Assembly (NCBI GenBank): GCA_035640715.1
Contig: DASQVO010000295.1
Coordinates: 1-9,913 of the forward strand
DNA: 9,913 nt
Reading direction: 5' to 3'
Origin: DASQVO01 sp035640715
GTDB lineage: Bacteria; Actinomycetota; Actinomycetes; Streptosporangiales; Streptosporangiaceae
In this document: one piece after another, positions 1-5,164 of the stretch
How positions within the stretch are numbered: the first letter of the stretch is position 1
Layout: each line of letters starts with the position of its first letter
Translations under genes and position numbers: made by a program
Notes under the pieces: model-generated
What the model was told of the DNA's origin: nothing
The model's input: the letters and a program-made list of their open reading frames with translations, nothing else
Database searches by the model: none

Positions 1-267
1 CGCCCGGCACCGGTGCCCGGGGGTCATGGCCTGCTCGGCATGCGCGAGCGCGCCGCGGCCGCGGGCGGCCAGCTGCGCACCGGCGCGGCGCCCGGCGGTG
101 GTTTCCTCGTCGAGGCCACGCTCCCGGCGAAGCCGGAGGCGGCGTCAGCGAGCCGAAGGGGCGCGGCGTTGCCTGGACTGAGGAGCGAGGAACGAGCGAC
201 GAGGGAAGGCGACGCCTCAAAGCGCCCCGGAGGCGAGCGGGAGGCAGCGCATGAGCACCGCACCTGA
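1..267 (+). CDS. C-terminal end of a NarL-type sensor histidine kinase (partial)
   Basis: The frame is open from the first base, so the start lies outside the window. The first ~40 residues (GHGLLGMRERAAAAGG, then GGGFLVEATLP) match the last ATP-binding (G2-like) block and final strand of HATPase_c domains in HisKA_3/NarL-type kinases. This kinase class autophosphorylates a histidine and passes the phosphate to the response regulator encoded next. After the domain ends at about residue 40 there is an unusual ~45-residue polar, Arg/Glu/Ala-rich tail encoded by purine-rich GAGCGA/GAACGA-type DNA, probably disordered. The stop codon lies 14 nt inside the response regulator gene, so the two are translationally coupled. 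The family call is firm; the signal sensed cannot be known because the sensor part is missing. Confidence 0.86.
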   Translation, partial: RPAPVPGGHGLLGMRERAAAAGGQLRTGAAPGGGFLVEATLPAKPEAASASRRGAALPGLRSEERATREGDASKRPGGEREAAHEHRT

Positions 268-931
268 GCCGGTCCGGATCGTCGTCGCCGATGACCACGA
301 GGTGGTGCGCGCCGGGTTCGCCGCGCTGCTCGACACGCAGCCGGACTTCACGGTCCTCGGCATTGCCGCCGACGGGGCCGAAGCGGTGCGGATCTGCCGC
401 GAGCTGCGTCCCGATGTTGTTCTGATGGATATCCGGATGCCTGGTATGGATGGTATCGAGGCGACAAGGCAGCTGGCCGGCGGGTCGCGCATCCTCATCC
501 TCACGACCTTCGACCTGGACGACTATGTCTACGACGCGCTGTGCGCCGGGGCCAGCGGCTTCCTGCTCAAGGACGCCACGGCGGAGCGGCTTTTCGAAGC
601 GGTTCGCGTTGTCGCGGCCGGCGAGGCACTGCTCGCCCCGGCCGTCACCCGGCGACTGATCAGCGAGTTCGCCCGGCTGCGCCCGAGGCAGGACACCCCG
701 TCAGCGGCCGCGCTCGCCGCCCTCACCCCGCGCGAGACCCAGGTACTCCGGCTGGTGGCCGAGGGCCTGTCCAACCTGGAGATAGCGGCCCGGCTGGTGG
801 TCACCGAGGAGACCGTGAAGACGCACGTGAGCCGCGTGCTGAGCAAGCTGGGCCTGCGCGACCGGACGCAAGCGGTCGTCACCGCCTACGAATCGGGACT
901 GGTCGTGCCGCGCTCCCGAGACCCGGGCTAG
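251..931 (+). CDS. NarL/LuxR-family response regulator
   Basis: A 226-aa two-domain transcription regulator. Residues ~8-120 form the receiver domain: acidic pair D14/D15, phospho-acceptor D60 in LMDIRMPGMDG, switch residue T85 and conserved K107 in GFLLKDA. Residues ~155-218 form a LuxR/GerE helix-turn-helix: LTPRETQVLRLVAEGLSNLEIA, then VTEETVKTHVSRVLSKLGLRDR. All key phosphotransfer residues are present, so it should accept phosphate from the upstream kinase and bind DNA when phosphorylated. The ATG at 251 is preceded by GGGAGG at 239-244 and lies inside the kinase gene, indicating co-transcription and coupled translation. The gene ends 33 nt from the convergent GNAT toxin gene. Its targets are unknown. 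Confidence 0.97.
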   Translation: MSTAPEPVRIVVADDHEVVRAGFAALLDTQPDFTVLGIAADGAEAVRICRELRPDVVLMDIRMPGMDGIEATRQLAGGSRILILTTFDLDDYVYDALCAGASGFLLKDATAERLFEAVRVVAAGEALLAPAVTRRLISEFARLRPRQDTPSAAALAALTPRETQVLRLVAEGLSNLEIAARLVVTEETVKTHVSRVLSKLGLRDRTQAVVTAYESGLVVPRSRDPG

Positions 932-964
932 TCCGGCAGCTCGCCATCAGCGGCGTCTGCGCGG

Positions 965-1483
965 TCACGACAGGCTGGCGCGTATGTCCTTCATCCGCCG
1001 GTAGAGCCGCAGCGGGTGGCCGGGAGCTGCGATGAACCCGTGATGGGCGTAAAACTTCGCCGCCTCATCATCGATGGCGTCCACCACGACGAGCCGGGCA
1101 GCGGCGGCCTCGCCGGCGGCAACAGCCTTGCGGAGCGCTTCGGCAAGCAGCAGCGCGCCAAGTCCCTTTCCCTGCTCGCTGCGATCGACGGCGAGCCTGG
1201 CCAGCAGGACCATGCCGACCGGGTAGGCGGGAAGGCCACGGACCAGTTCCGGCGGTGCTTCTGCCCGCAGCACCGAGCCCATCGTCAAGCTGAAGTACCC
1301 GGCAACGCGGTTCTCGGCGCCCTCGCCGCTACGGACGAGCAGGAAGGTTCTGGCGGAGTCCATCTGCTGGGCGGCGAGGGCGTGGCGGCGCAGCCAGGAG
1401 TCGAGTTCCTCCTTCCCCGACGCGAATCTCGGCAGGTCGTGGTGGGCGCCAAGGCGCTCCAGCCGCAGGCCGGGAGGATTCAC
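965..1483 (-). CDS. GNAT-family toxin of DUF1778-GNAT TA module 1 (TacT-like)
   Basis: A 172-aa GNAT acetyltransferase, the usual length of TacT/AtaT-type toxins. These toxins acetylate the amino group of the aminoacyl moiety on charged tRNA, using acetyl-CoA, and so stop translation. The acetyl-CoA binding motif A is clear: LLARLAVDRSEQGKGLGALLL at residues 93-113, with the Q-x-x-GxG/A-type loop at 104-109. The catalytic-type tyrosine is Y145 in AAKFYAHHGF, and the typical C-terminal MKDIR follows at 164-168. The start is GTG (1483-1481), inside the antitoxin stop as a GTGA overlap, so translation is coupled to the antitoxin. It is homologous to, but clearly diverged from, the second GNAT toxin at 5161-5679. 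Membership of the TA-toxin GNAT class is well supported by context; the exact tRNA target is unknown. Confidence 0.9.
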   Translation of the reverse strand: MNPPGLRLERLGAHHDLPRFASGKEELDSWLRRHALAAQQMDSARTFLLVRSGEGAENRVAGYFSLTMGSVLRAEAPPELVRGLPAYPVGMVLLARLAVDRSEQGKGLGALLLAEALRKAVAAGEAAAARLVVVDAIDDEAAKFYAHHGFIAAPGHPLRLYRRMKDIRASLS

Positions 1484-1770
1484 GCCTCGGGCAATTTGGG
1501 GTGGCGCTCGAACAGCGCGGCCAGCTCGGGAACGGGAGCGGTCGGCTTGTCGAGTTCAGCGATGAACCGGTCGAAGTCCTCGTTTGCCAGCACCAGGTCC
1601 CGGTGGCGCCTGACTACCTGCTGCGCCCTCGCGGTGACGCTGTCCAGCACGAACGCGGTCACCGTGGTGTTCTCCAAGTCGGCGGCTTGGCGGATGAGTG
1701 CATCCTGCTGCGGGTTTACCCGGACCTCAACGCGGTGGCGCTTGCGTGGGGCCGTGACCTGATCGTTCAT
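1480..1770 (-). CDS. DUF1778 ribbon-helix-helix antitoxin of TA module 1 (TacA-like)
   Basis: A 96-aa antitoxin. Residues ~10-53 (RHRVEVRVNPQQDALIRQAADL, then ENTTVTAFVLDSVTARAQQVV) form the ribbon-helix-helix DNA-binding domain of the DUF1778 family. The C-terminal ~40 residues (DFDRFIAELDKP, then PELAALFERHP) are the expected toxin-wrapping region. An in-frame start 63 nt further upstream exists, but it would place coding sequence across the operator palindrome. The ATG at 1770 gives the normal family length and a basic N-terminus. That ATG has TATGCT exactly 6 nt upstream and only GGAG at 1-nt spacing, so the mRNA is probably leaderless. The gene overlaps the GNAT toxin by 4 nt. It should neutralise the toxin and repress its own promoter through the palindrome at 1777-1815. 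Confidence 0.9.
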   Translation of the reverse strand: MNDQVTAPRKRHRVEVRVNPQQDALIRQAADLENTTVTAFVLDSVTARAQQVVRRHRDLVLANEDFDRFIAELDKPTAPVPELAALFERHPKLPEA

Positions 1771-1776
1771 GCTCCA

Positions 1777-1815
1777 AGCATACCCTGTCCGGACTATGTC
1801 CGGACAGGGTATGCT
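1777..1815 (-). promoter_or_regulatory. Perfect 18-bp-arm palindrome: operator and promoter of TA module 1
   Basis: The left arm 1777-1794 reads AGCATACCCTGTCCGGAC and the right arm 1798-1815 is its exact reverse complement, separated by TAT. It ends 6 nt before the antitoxin ATG. On the minus strand its proximal end contains TATGCT, a good -10 hexamer that would start the transcript at the A of the ATG. No convincing -35 is visible. The position and symmetry fit an antitoxin-bound operator overlapping the promoter. Confidence 0.8.
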
Positions 1816-2277
1816 GCTTGTTCGAAGCGGCACCCCGACCCGTCAGCCGGTCAAAGATTGCACGCAGGACGGCTCAGAGCGCCATGGCCGTCAGGGACGT
1901 CACGCTGAGGGCACACCGAGCACGTCCTGGACCCTGGCGGTAATCGGCAGCGGCTCGGCGTTGCCAACATTGGCGAAGTTCGGCACCAGCGGCCCGCCCG
2001 AGCGTGCTGCTCCTCGGCTTCCGCCCGGCCACGCTCGTCGCGAACGCGCAGCCGCCCCAACTCCGGTGTTGGCTCGCCGGAGCATCCCACAGCTGAACAG
2101 GCCCGGCACCGCGTCCGGGACGAGAGAGGACGTCGCGGCTGGTGTCCTCGATGATTGCGTGGCAGTGCCAGGCGATGACCCGGCCGGCGTCCGCGTCGAC
2201 GGCTGGTAAGCGGCCACACGAAGATCATCTCCGGAACCTACTTCACTCACGCCGCGACCCACCGCCGCCATGCCAGG
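1816..2277. other. Gene-poor stretch between TA module 1 and the 321-aa gene
   Basis: About 460 nt without a convincing gene. Open frames exist on both strands, but none has a ribosome-binding site, a recognisable domain or consistent codon use. One minus-strand frame around 2080-2210 gives a protein-like run (DADAGRVIAWHCHAIIEDTS) and another around 1900-2000 gives GPLVPNFANVGNAEPLPITA. This could be the debris of a decayed gene broken by frameshifts, but I cannot name a family. The only clear element is repeat A at 2211-2256. Confidence 0.5.
2211..2256 (+). repeat. Repeat A, copy 1
   Basis: A 46-nt segment matching 5823-5868 at roughly 39 of 46 positions by eye and without gaps. The conserved core includes GAAGATCATC, CCGGAAC and TCACGCCGCG. 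It lies 21 nt beyond the stop codon of the minus-strand 321-aa gene. Its partner repeat B lies on the other side of that gene, whereas in the second copy A and B are nearly adjacent. Confidence 0.75.
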
Positions 2278-3243
2278 CTATTCGGTGCGGGCGGCGCGCT
2301 GGAGGATCGAATCCGAACCGGTCCTGCAGAGATCAGCGAGCACGGCCAGGATCGCCAGGCCGGCCCGGAAGATGTCGGCAGGCCGCACCGTCCCGGCGAC
2401 GACGAGGTTCATGAGCGCGTCGCCGGTGTCGTCGTCGTACCGGCCCCTAATGCGCTCCAGTACGTCGGCATCGCCGGGCAGTTCGCACCGGTAATGGGTG
2501 GCGAAGGCTGCGATGAGCGCGTCGGCCACATCCCAGCCCGCCACTCCCGGGACGACGCCGTCCAGAGCCGGCGCCAGCACGCCGAGTACCTCGGTGAGCG
2601 GGTCCTCGCCAACCACCGCCCAGGTCGCGTCCGTGAGCACGCATCCGCCGAGCAGGAACACCGGGCCGTCCAGTTCGGCATCCTCCGGCTCGTCGTCGTC
2701 CCATTCGGGCCAGCCTTGGCTCAGCCGGGCCTCGGCGGCCATGCGCTGTGCCAGCTGCTTCCTGGCAATGGGGGCGAGCACGTCGAGAAGCCCGCTCACC
2801 GCCGGGTGGTCGGCCCGCAGACCGTCGAAGGCAACCGCGCGGACCAGGGCATTGACCGCAACGTCCTGCTGCGCGGGGTCGGCGGCGATCACCGCGGCGT
2901 CAGGAACATCCGCGTTCAGCAGGCCCGGCGCATCCCGCGCCCGCGCCAGGAACGTGCCGCTGAAGAACCGGTCGCCGAGCGAGCCCTCGGGCCACTCCGG
3001 CGCCTCGGCGGGAACGGGCTCCTCTCCGCCGCGCCACGCCCTGCTGGCTGCCGCGCGCTGCTCGCGATGTTCGTTCGCCTGCCCGGCCAGCTTCTCCAGG
3101 CCAGCGACAAGCTGCTGCATCGCCTGCTGCTCCTCGGCATCGGCCCGGAAGGCCTGCATCGCCTCCCGGGCGCTGCGCCCGGGAGGTGATGAACTGCGCT
3201 CGGCCTGTCGGCGTGCCTTCTTGCGGTTGCTCGCGCGGCCCAT
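2278..3243 (-). CDS. Protein of unknown function, 321 aa
   Basis: I do not recognise a named family. The frame is open further upstream, but the ATG at 3243 is chosen because AGGAGGT lies 4 nt before it. The N-terminus is strongly basic (MGRASNRKKARRQAER), followed by a polar, probably helical region at ~30-80 (AMQAFRADAEEQQAMQQLVAGLEKL). A globular part follows: WPEGSLGDRFFSGTF near 85, an acidic DDDEPEDAELDGP stretch near 185, then PVFLLGGCVLTDATWAVVGEDP, FATHYRCELPGDADVLERI and a C-terminal IFRAGLAILAVLADLC. There is no signal peptide or clear membrane segment, so it is probably cytoplasmic. Codon use is strongly GC3-biased like a real gene. It is flanked by repeats A (downstream) and B (upstream), suggesting it arrived as an inserted cargo. 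A very stable hairpin lies near its 5' end. Expression looks independent of the TA modules. Confidence 0.85.
   Translation of the reverse strand: MGRASNRKKARRQAERSSSPPGRSAREAMQAFRADAEEQQAMQQLVAGLEKLAGQANEHREQRAAASRAWRGGEEPVPAEAPEWPEGSLGDRFFSGTFLARARDAPGLLNADVPDAAVIAADPAQQDVAVNALVRAVAFDGLRADHPAVSGLLDVLAPIARKQLAQRMAAEARLSQGWPEWDDDEPEDAELDGPVFLLGGCVLTDATWAVVGEDPLTEVLGVLAPALDGVVPGVAGWDVADALIAAFATHYRCELPGDADVLERIRGRYDDDTGDALMNLVVAGTVRPADIFRAGLAILAVLADLCRTGSDSILQRAARTE
3162..3186 (-). other. Strong GC hairpin inside the start of the 321-aa gene
   Basis: A perfect 11-bp inverted repeat: arms 3162-3172 (CCTCCCGGGCG) and 3176-3186, with a 3-nt loop. It lies 57-81 nt after the ATG of the minus-strand gene at 2278-3243. 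It falls in codons for the polar Pro/Gly/Arg segment after the basic N-terminus, so it may reflect codon choice, or it may act as an early mRNA structure. Confidence 0.6.
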
Positions 3244-3258
3244 GGCACCTCCTACGGC

Positions 3259-3277
3259 TCGGTTATTACCGACGATA
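3259..3277 (-). promoter_or_regulatory. Candidate promoter/operator of the 321-aa gene
   Basis: A small palindrome, TCGGT-TATT-ACCGA, covers 3259-3272. On the minus strand a TATCGT hexamer (3277-3272) is a possible -10, which would give a short leader containing AGGAGGT and the ATG at 3243. No good -35 is visible. The palindrome could be an operator or chance. Confidence 0.3.
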
Positions 3278-3410
3278 CAAACCAGGGACGTCAGTGCGCA
3301 GACAAGGCGGCGTGCCGGCCACCAGCCTGGGCCGCGTGCCCGGCCGTGTAACACACGACCCGTTCGGCTCCGCTGTCTTCCCAGGGACGCGCCCGGTGAC
3401 GGACGCCGGT

Positions 3411-3441
3411 TAGGCGGGAAACAAACCGCTCGTTCGGGGTA
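3411..3441 (+). repeat. Repeat B, copy 1
   Basis: A 31-nt segment beginning TAGGCGGGAAACAAACCGCT and ending TTCGGGGTA. It is identical to 5877-5907 except for one base. Weaker similarity may extend a few bases to the left (GGACG) and to the right (a GGCCTG-containing stretch at slightly different spacing). It lies 168 nt upstream of the 321-aa gene start. Confidence 0.85.
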
Positions 3442-3542
3442 CTCAACTGCTGGCCTGCGAGCGTACGGGAGTGAGCGTGAGATCGCATCAGTGTCGCTGC
3501 CATCATCGGGAGGTGGGCCACTGGGCCACTGGGCACAGTTCT

Positions 3543-3570
3543 GGTAATGTCCGGCTCTCCGGTAATGTCC
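3543..3570. repeat. Twin GGTAATGTCC sites, 18-bp period
   Basis: GGTAATGTCC occurs at 3543-3552 and 3561-3570. The 8 nt between them (GGCTCTCC) end in CC, so CCGG surrounds the central CTCT as a short inverted repeat. Two sites on a regular spacing could be a regulator-binding pair, but there is no gene start close enough to say which one it would serve. Confidence 0.45.
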
Positions 3571-3640
3571 AGGCCGCGATCTGGGCCGCCGGGAACGGCG
3601 CCAGCGTGCGGGGCCCCCGCTCCACCACGGCCGCCGGCGG

Positions 3641-3730
3641 GAGCGGAAACCCCCGGGGGGTGACCCGCCGAAGCGGAACCCAGCCGGGAGGAGGGTAGCG
3701 GAGCGGAACCCGCCGGGGCATGTCCCTGCG
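3641..3730. repeat. Three imperfect 30-nt tandem units
   Basis: RAGCGGAA(A)CCC recurs at 3641, 3671 and 3701, giving an exact 30-nt period. Each unit continues with a C-run/G-run such as CCGGGAGG or GCCGGGG. The rest of each unit is diverged. The unit length is a multiple of three, so a minus-strand reading frame stays open through it, but there is no sign of a real gene. Confidence 0.6.
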
Positions 3731-3822
3731 GGCAGGGCGTGCCGTGGGAGGAGTGCTGCGGTCCCCGGGAACGTGCCGCGCTGACAGCTCGGCCACCTAG
3801 TCAGTGCTGAGCGGCCCGGGAC

Positions 3823-4140
3823 CTACAGCATGAGGATTCTCCGGAGAATCTGCTCGATGTGCATCAGGGTGAGATCGTTGATGCTGCCGAGGGGCCGGAT
3901 CATCCGTTCGGTGGAGACTGTTCGGATCTGCTCGCACTGGACGTAGCTGGTGACCGGCAGGACTCCGTCGAGTTCAACGTGGGTCGGGTAGCCGCGCTTG
4001 GTCCGGGTCACCGGAAGGACGACGGGCAGGCCGTAGCGGGCCATCTCGTCATGGGAGACGATCAGCGCGGGTCGCTGGAAGCCCTGTTCGTGCCCGATCG
4101 GATTGCCGAAGTCGCAGAGGTAGATGTCGCCTCGTCTCAC
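3823..4140 (-). CDS. mazF: MazF/PemK-family endoribonuclease toxin
   Basis: A 105-aa MazF-type toxin, which cleaves RNA at short specific sequences and halts growth. The N-terminal MRRGDIYLCDFGNPIGHEQGF is the standard first strand and loop; RPALIVSHDEM at 23-33 holds the conserved Arg-Pro; VVLPVTRTKRGYPTHVEL at 40-57 carries the conserved Thr region; and SYVQCEQIRTVSTERM at 65-80 is the dimer/catalytic edge. The length is normal for the family and no key region is missing. The start is GTG (4140-4138), overlapping the antitoxin stop as GTGA, so no separate ribosome-binding site is needed. It forms one operon with the upstream antitoxin. The cleavage sequence cannot be predicted. Confidence 0.95.
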   Translation of the reverse strand: MRRGDIYLCDFGNPIGHEQGFQRPALIVSHDEMARYGLPVVLPVTRTKRGYPTHVELDGVLPVTSYVQCEQIRTVSTERMIRPLGSINDLTLMHIEQILRRILML

Positions 4141-4388
4141 AAGACGTCGCTCCAGTCCTCGTCGGGGTCAAGCCCGTCGGCCAGCGTGCCTGCGAAGCGC
4201 CTGGCGTCGCGCGACAGCGCTGCCTGCCCGGTTCCCATGGTGGCGCGCATTTCCTCCCAGAACGCGGCGGCGTCAGCCCGGTCCAGGGAACGCTCGATTG
4301 CCCCGGCGAGAGTGGTGTGCTCACGCCTGGCCAGTAGTGCGAGCCGGTCGTGAAGCTCGACCGGGACCTTGATTGTCGTCATCGCCAT
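4137..4388 (-). CDS. mazE: MazE-type ribbon-helix-helix antitoxin
   Basis: An 83-aa antitoxin encoded immediately upstream of MazF. Residues ~3-40 (MTTIKVPVELHDRLALLARR, EHTTLAGAIERSLDRAD) are a ribbon-helix-helix DNA-binding domain, as in mycobacterial MazE proteins rather than the AbrB-fold E. coli MazE. The C-terminus is acidic and ends DEDWSDVL, a typical toxin-binding tail. Two ATGs are possible, 4388 (MAMTTIK) and 4382 (MTTIK). The first is preferred because TATACT lies exactly 6 nt before it, predicting a leaderless mRNA starting on that A. There is no Shine-Dalgarno for either. It should bind MazF and repress its own operon. Confidence 0.92.
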   Translation of the reverse strand: MAMTTIKVPVELHDRLALLARREHTTLAGAIERSLDRADAAAFWEEMRATMGTGQAALSRDARRFAGTLADGLDPDEDWSDVL

Positions 4389-4408
4389 AACGGAAGTATA
4401 CTGTTTCG
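4389..4408 (-). promoter_or_regulatory. Leaderless promoter/operator of mazEF
   Basis: On the minus strand, TATACT (4400-4395) sits 6 nt before the ATG at 4388. It lies within the palindrome AGTATACT (4395-4402), flanked by GAAAC and TTCC, which gives further partial symmetry. No clear -35 hexamer is seen at 16-18 nt. The overlap of palindrome and -10 fits autorepression by the ribbon-helix-helix antitoxin. Confidence 0.6.
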
Positions 4409-4827
4409 ACTACCAATGAGGATACCGGCGTGTTCGCCAAGCTCGGCCGATGAGCCCGATACCGCTGGCTCAACACTGTGGCGGTGATCAGGCCAGCAGA
4501 GCACCTTCGGGAAGAGCCAACAGCACTTCTACCTGCACAGGCGTACCTGTCCGTAGCCGTCCGTGGATTCCTGGCGGTGCACCGGTTCCATCACGGACGC
4601 ATGACGGACAGGGTCAGTCCAGGCGATGATCTATAAGGGAGTTTGGCCAGGTTAGTGGCCATTCTGATGGGCAAGGTCTAACGGATGTAAAACCGTCGGC
4701 TTCGCCTTCCCCGGTTCGAATCCATCACCTGCCACCACCAGAAACGATCCCTGACTAGCACTTATGCGGTCAGGAGCCGTTCCTTGATGTCCGGATGCAC
4801 CCGGCTGTAACCGGCTCGCTGTGGCGA
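4409..4827. other. Gene-free stretch between mazEF and TA module 2
   Basis: About 420 nt between two divergent TA operons. I see no open frame with a start, ribosome-binding site or recognisable domain. The one interpretable element is the tRNA-like remnant at 4645-4737. The rest (4409-4640) shows nothing I can name. Confidence 0.6.
4645..4737 (+). pseudogene. Degenerate tRNA-Tyr-like remnant (possible old attachment site)
   Basis: The 3' part looks like the end of a tRNA-Tyr: TGTAAAACCGT around a GTA anticodon (4687-4689), a long variable arm GGCTTCGCC (4698-4706), the T-loop GGTTCGAATCC (4713-4723) and an acceptor end ACCTGCC-A-CCA (4727-4737). At the 5' side GGCCAGGT (4645-4652) could pair with ACCTGCC if one base is bulged. 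Several parts are broken. Only 4 bp form around the anticodon with an 8-nt loop; the T-stem pairs at only two of five positions (CCCGG against CCATC); no proper D-arm is present; and the span is about 93 nt rather than ~85. It is therefore unlikely to be functional. A tRNA 3' fragment of this kind is what integrative elements leave behind. Confidence 0.5.
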
Positions 4828-4866
4828 TTGCCCCGCCCGTCGTTTGGACGTACAGTGGACGTACAG
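4828..4866 (+). promoter_or_regulatory. Promoter and tandem operator of TA module 2
   Basis: TTGCCC (4828-4833), a 17-nt spacer and TACAGT (4851-4856) form a plausible -35/-10 pair. Two exact adjacent 11-bp repeats, TGGACGTACAG at 4845-4855 and 4856-4866, overlap the -10. An 11-bp period places both on one face of the helix, as expected for two cooperatively bound antitoxin dimers. Transcription would start near 4863, giving a short leader with the ribosome-binding site. Confidence 0.65.
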
Positions 4867-4879
4867 AAAGGAGCCGCTG

Positions 4880-5164
4880 ATGTCCGCGATTGAGGTCCGG
4901 CGCCGGAGCCGTCGGCTGGAGCTTAGGACCACCCCTGATGAGCGGGATCTGATCGACCGGGCTGCCGCCGCGACTGAAACGGGGCTGACTGAGTTCGTGG
5001 TTGGCAGTGCGGTGGAGGCGGCTCGCCGGGTGCTTGCTGACCGCGACCGGTTTGAGCTCGATCCCGTCGCGGTGGAGGCGTGGGAGGCGATGAACGCGCG
5101 GCCCGCCCGCGACCTGCCAGGGCTGCGGCGCCTGATGGAGCGCCCATCTCCGTTCACGGAATGA
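4880..5164 (+). CDS. DUF1778 ribbon-helix-helix antitoxin of TA module 2
   Basis: A 94-aa antitoxin of the same family as that at 1480-1770. Residues ~4-50 (EVRRRSRRLELRTTPDERDL, IDRAAAATETGLTEFVVGSA) are the DUF1778 ribbon-helix-helix domain. The C-terminus (RFELDPVAVEAWEAMNARP, DLPGLRRLMERPSPFTE) is the toxin-binding region. The ATG at 4880 has AAAGGAG (4867-4873) 6 nt upstream. An upstream in-frame start at 4844 would run through the operator and -10 and is rejected. Unlike the other three antitoxins in this window it has a conventional ribosome-binding site. It overlaps the toxin gene by 4 nt (ATGA). Confidence 0.92.
   Translation: MSAIEVRRRSRRLELRTTPDERDLIDRAAAATETGLTEFVVGSAVEAARRVLADRDRFELDPVAVEAWEAMNARPARDLPGLRRLMERPSPFTE

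Larger units (their letters stand above)
3244..3822. other. Gene-poor, repeat-rich stretch between the 321-aa gene and MazF
   Basis: About 580 nt with no convincing gene. It contains the upstream region of the 321-aa gene (to about 3300), repeat B copy 1 (3411-3441), a tandem GGGCCACT pair near 3526-3545, two GGTAATGTCC sites 18 bp apart (3543-3570) and three imperfect 30-nt units (3641-3730). A minus-strand 97-codon frame covers 3503-3796, but its translation is low-complexity Pro/Arg sequence with internal VPLR repeats that simply mirror the DNA repeats. Confidence 0.6.

Noticed and set aside
1016..1762. A 248-codon plus-strand frame
   Set aside because: It is the opposite strand of the DUF1778-GNAT pair, whose families are clear.
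1900..2271. A 123-codon minus-strand frame over repeat A
   Set aside because: No ribosome-binding site, mixed codon use and no recognisable domain; parts that look protein-like are in different frames, so at most gene debris.
2498..3547. A 349-codon plus-strand frame
   Set aside because: Antisense to the 321-aa gene, Ser/Ala/Arg-rich without any domain; the minus-strand gene has AGGAGGT and a sensible protein.
3641..3730. CRISPR array
   Set aside because: Units are contiguous and diverged, without unique spacers between identical repeats, and there are no cas genes.
3503..3796. A 97-codon minus-strand frame (Pro/Arg-rich)
   Set aside because: The translation mirrors the 30-nt DNA repeats, and there is no ribosome-binding site or domain.
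4645..4737. A functional tRNA-Tyr gene
   Set aside because: Anticodon stem, T-stem and D-arm do not pair properly and the length is wrong; kept only as a remnant.
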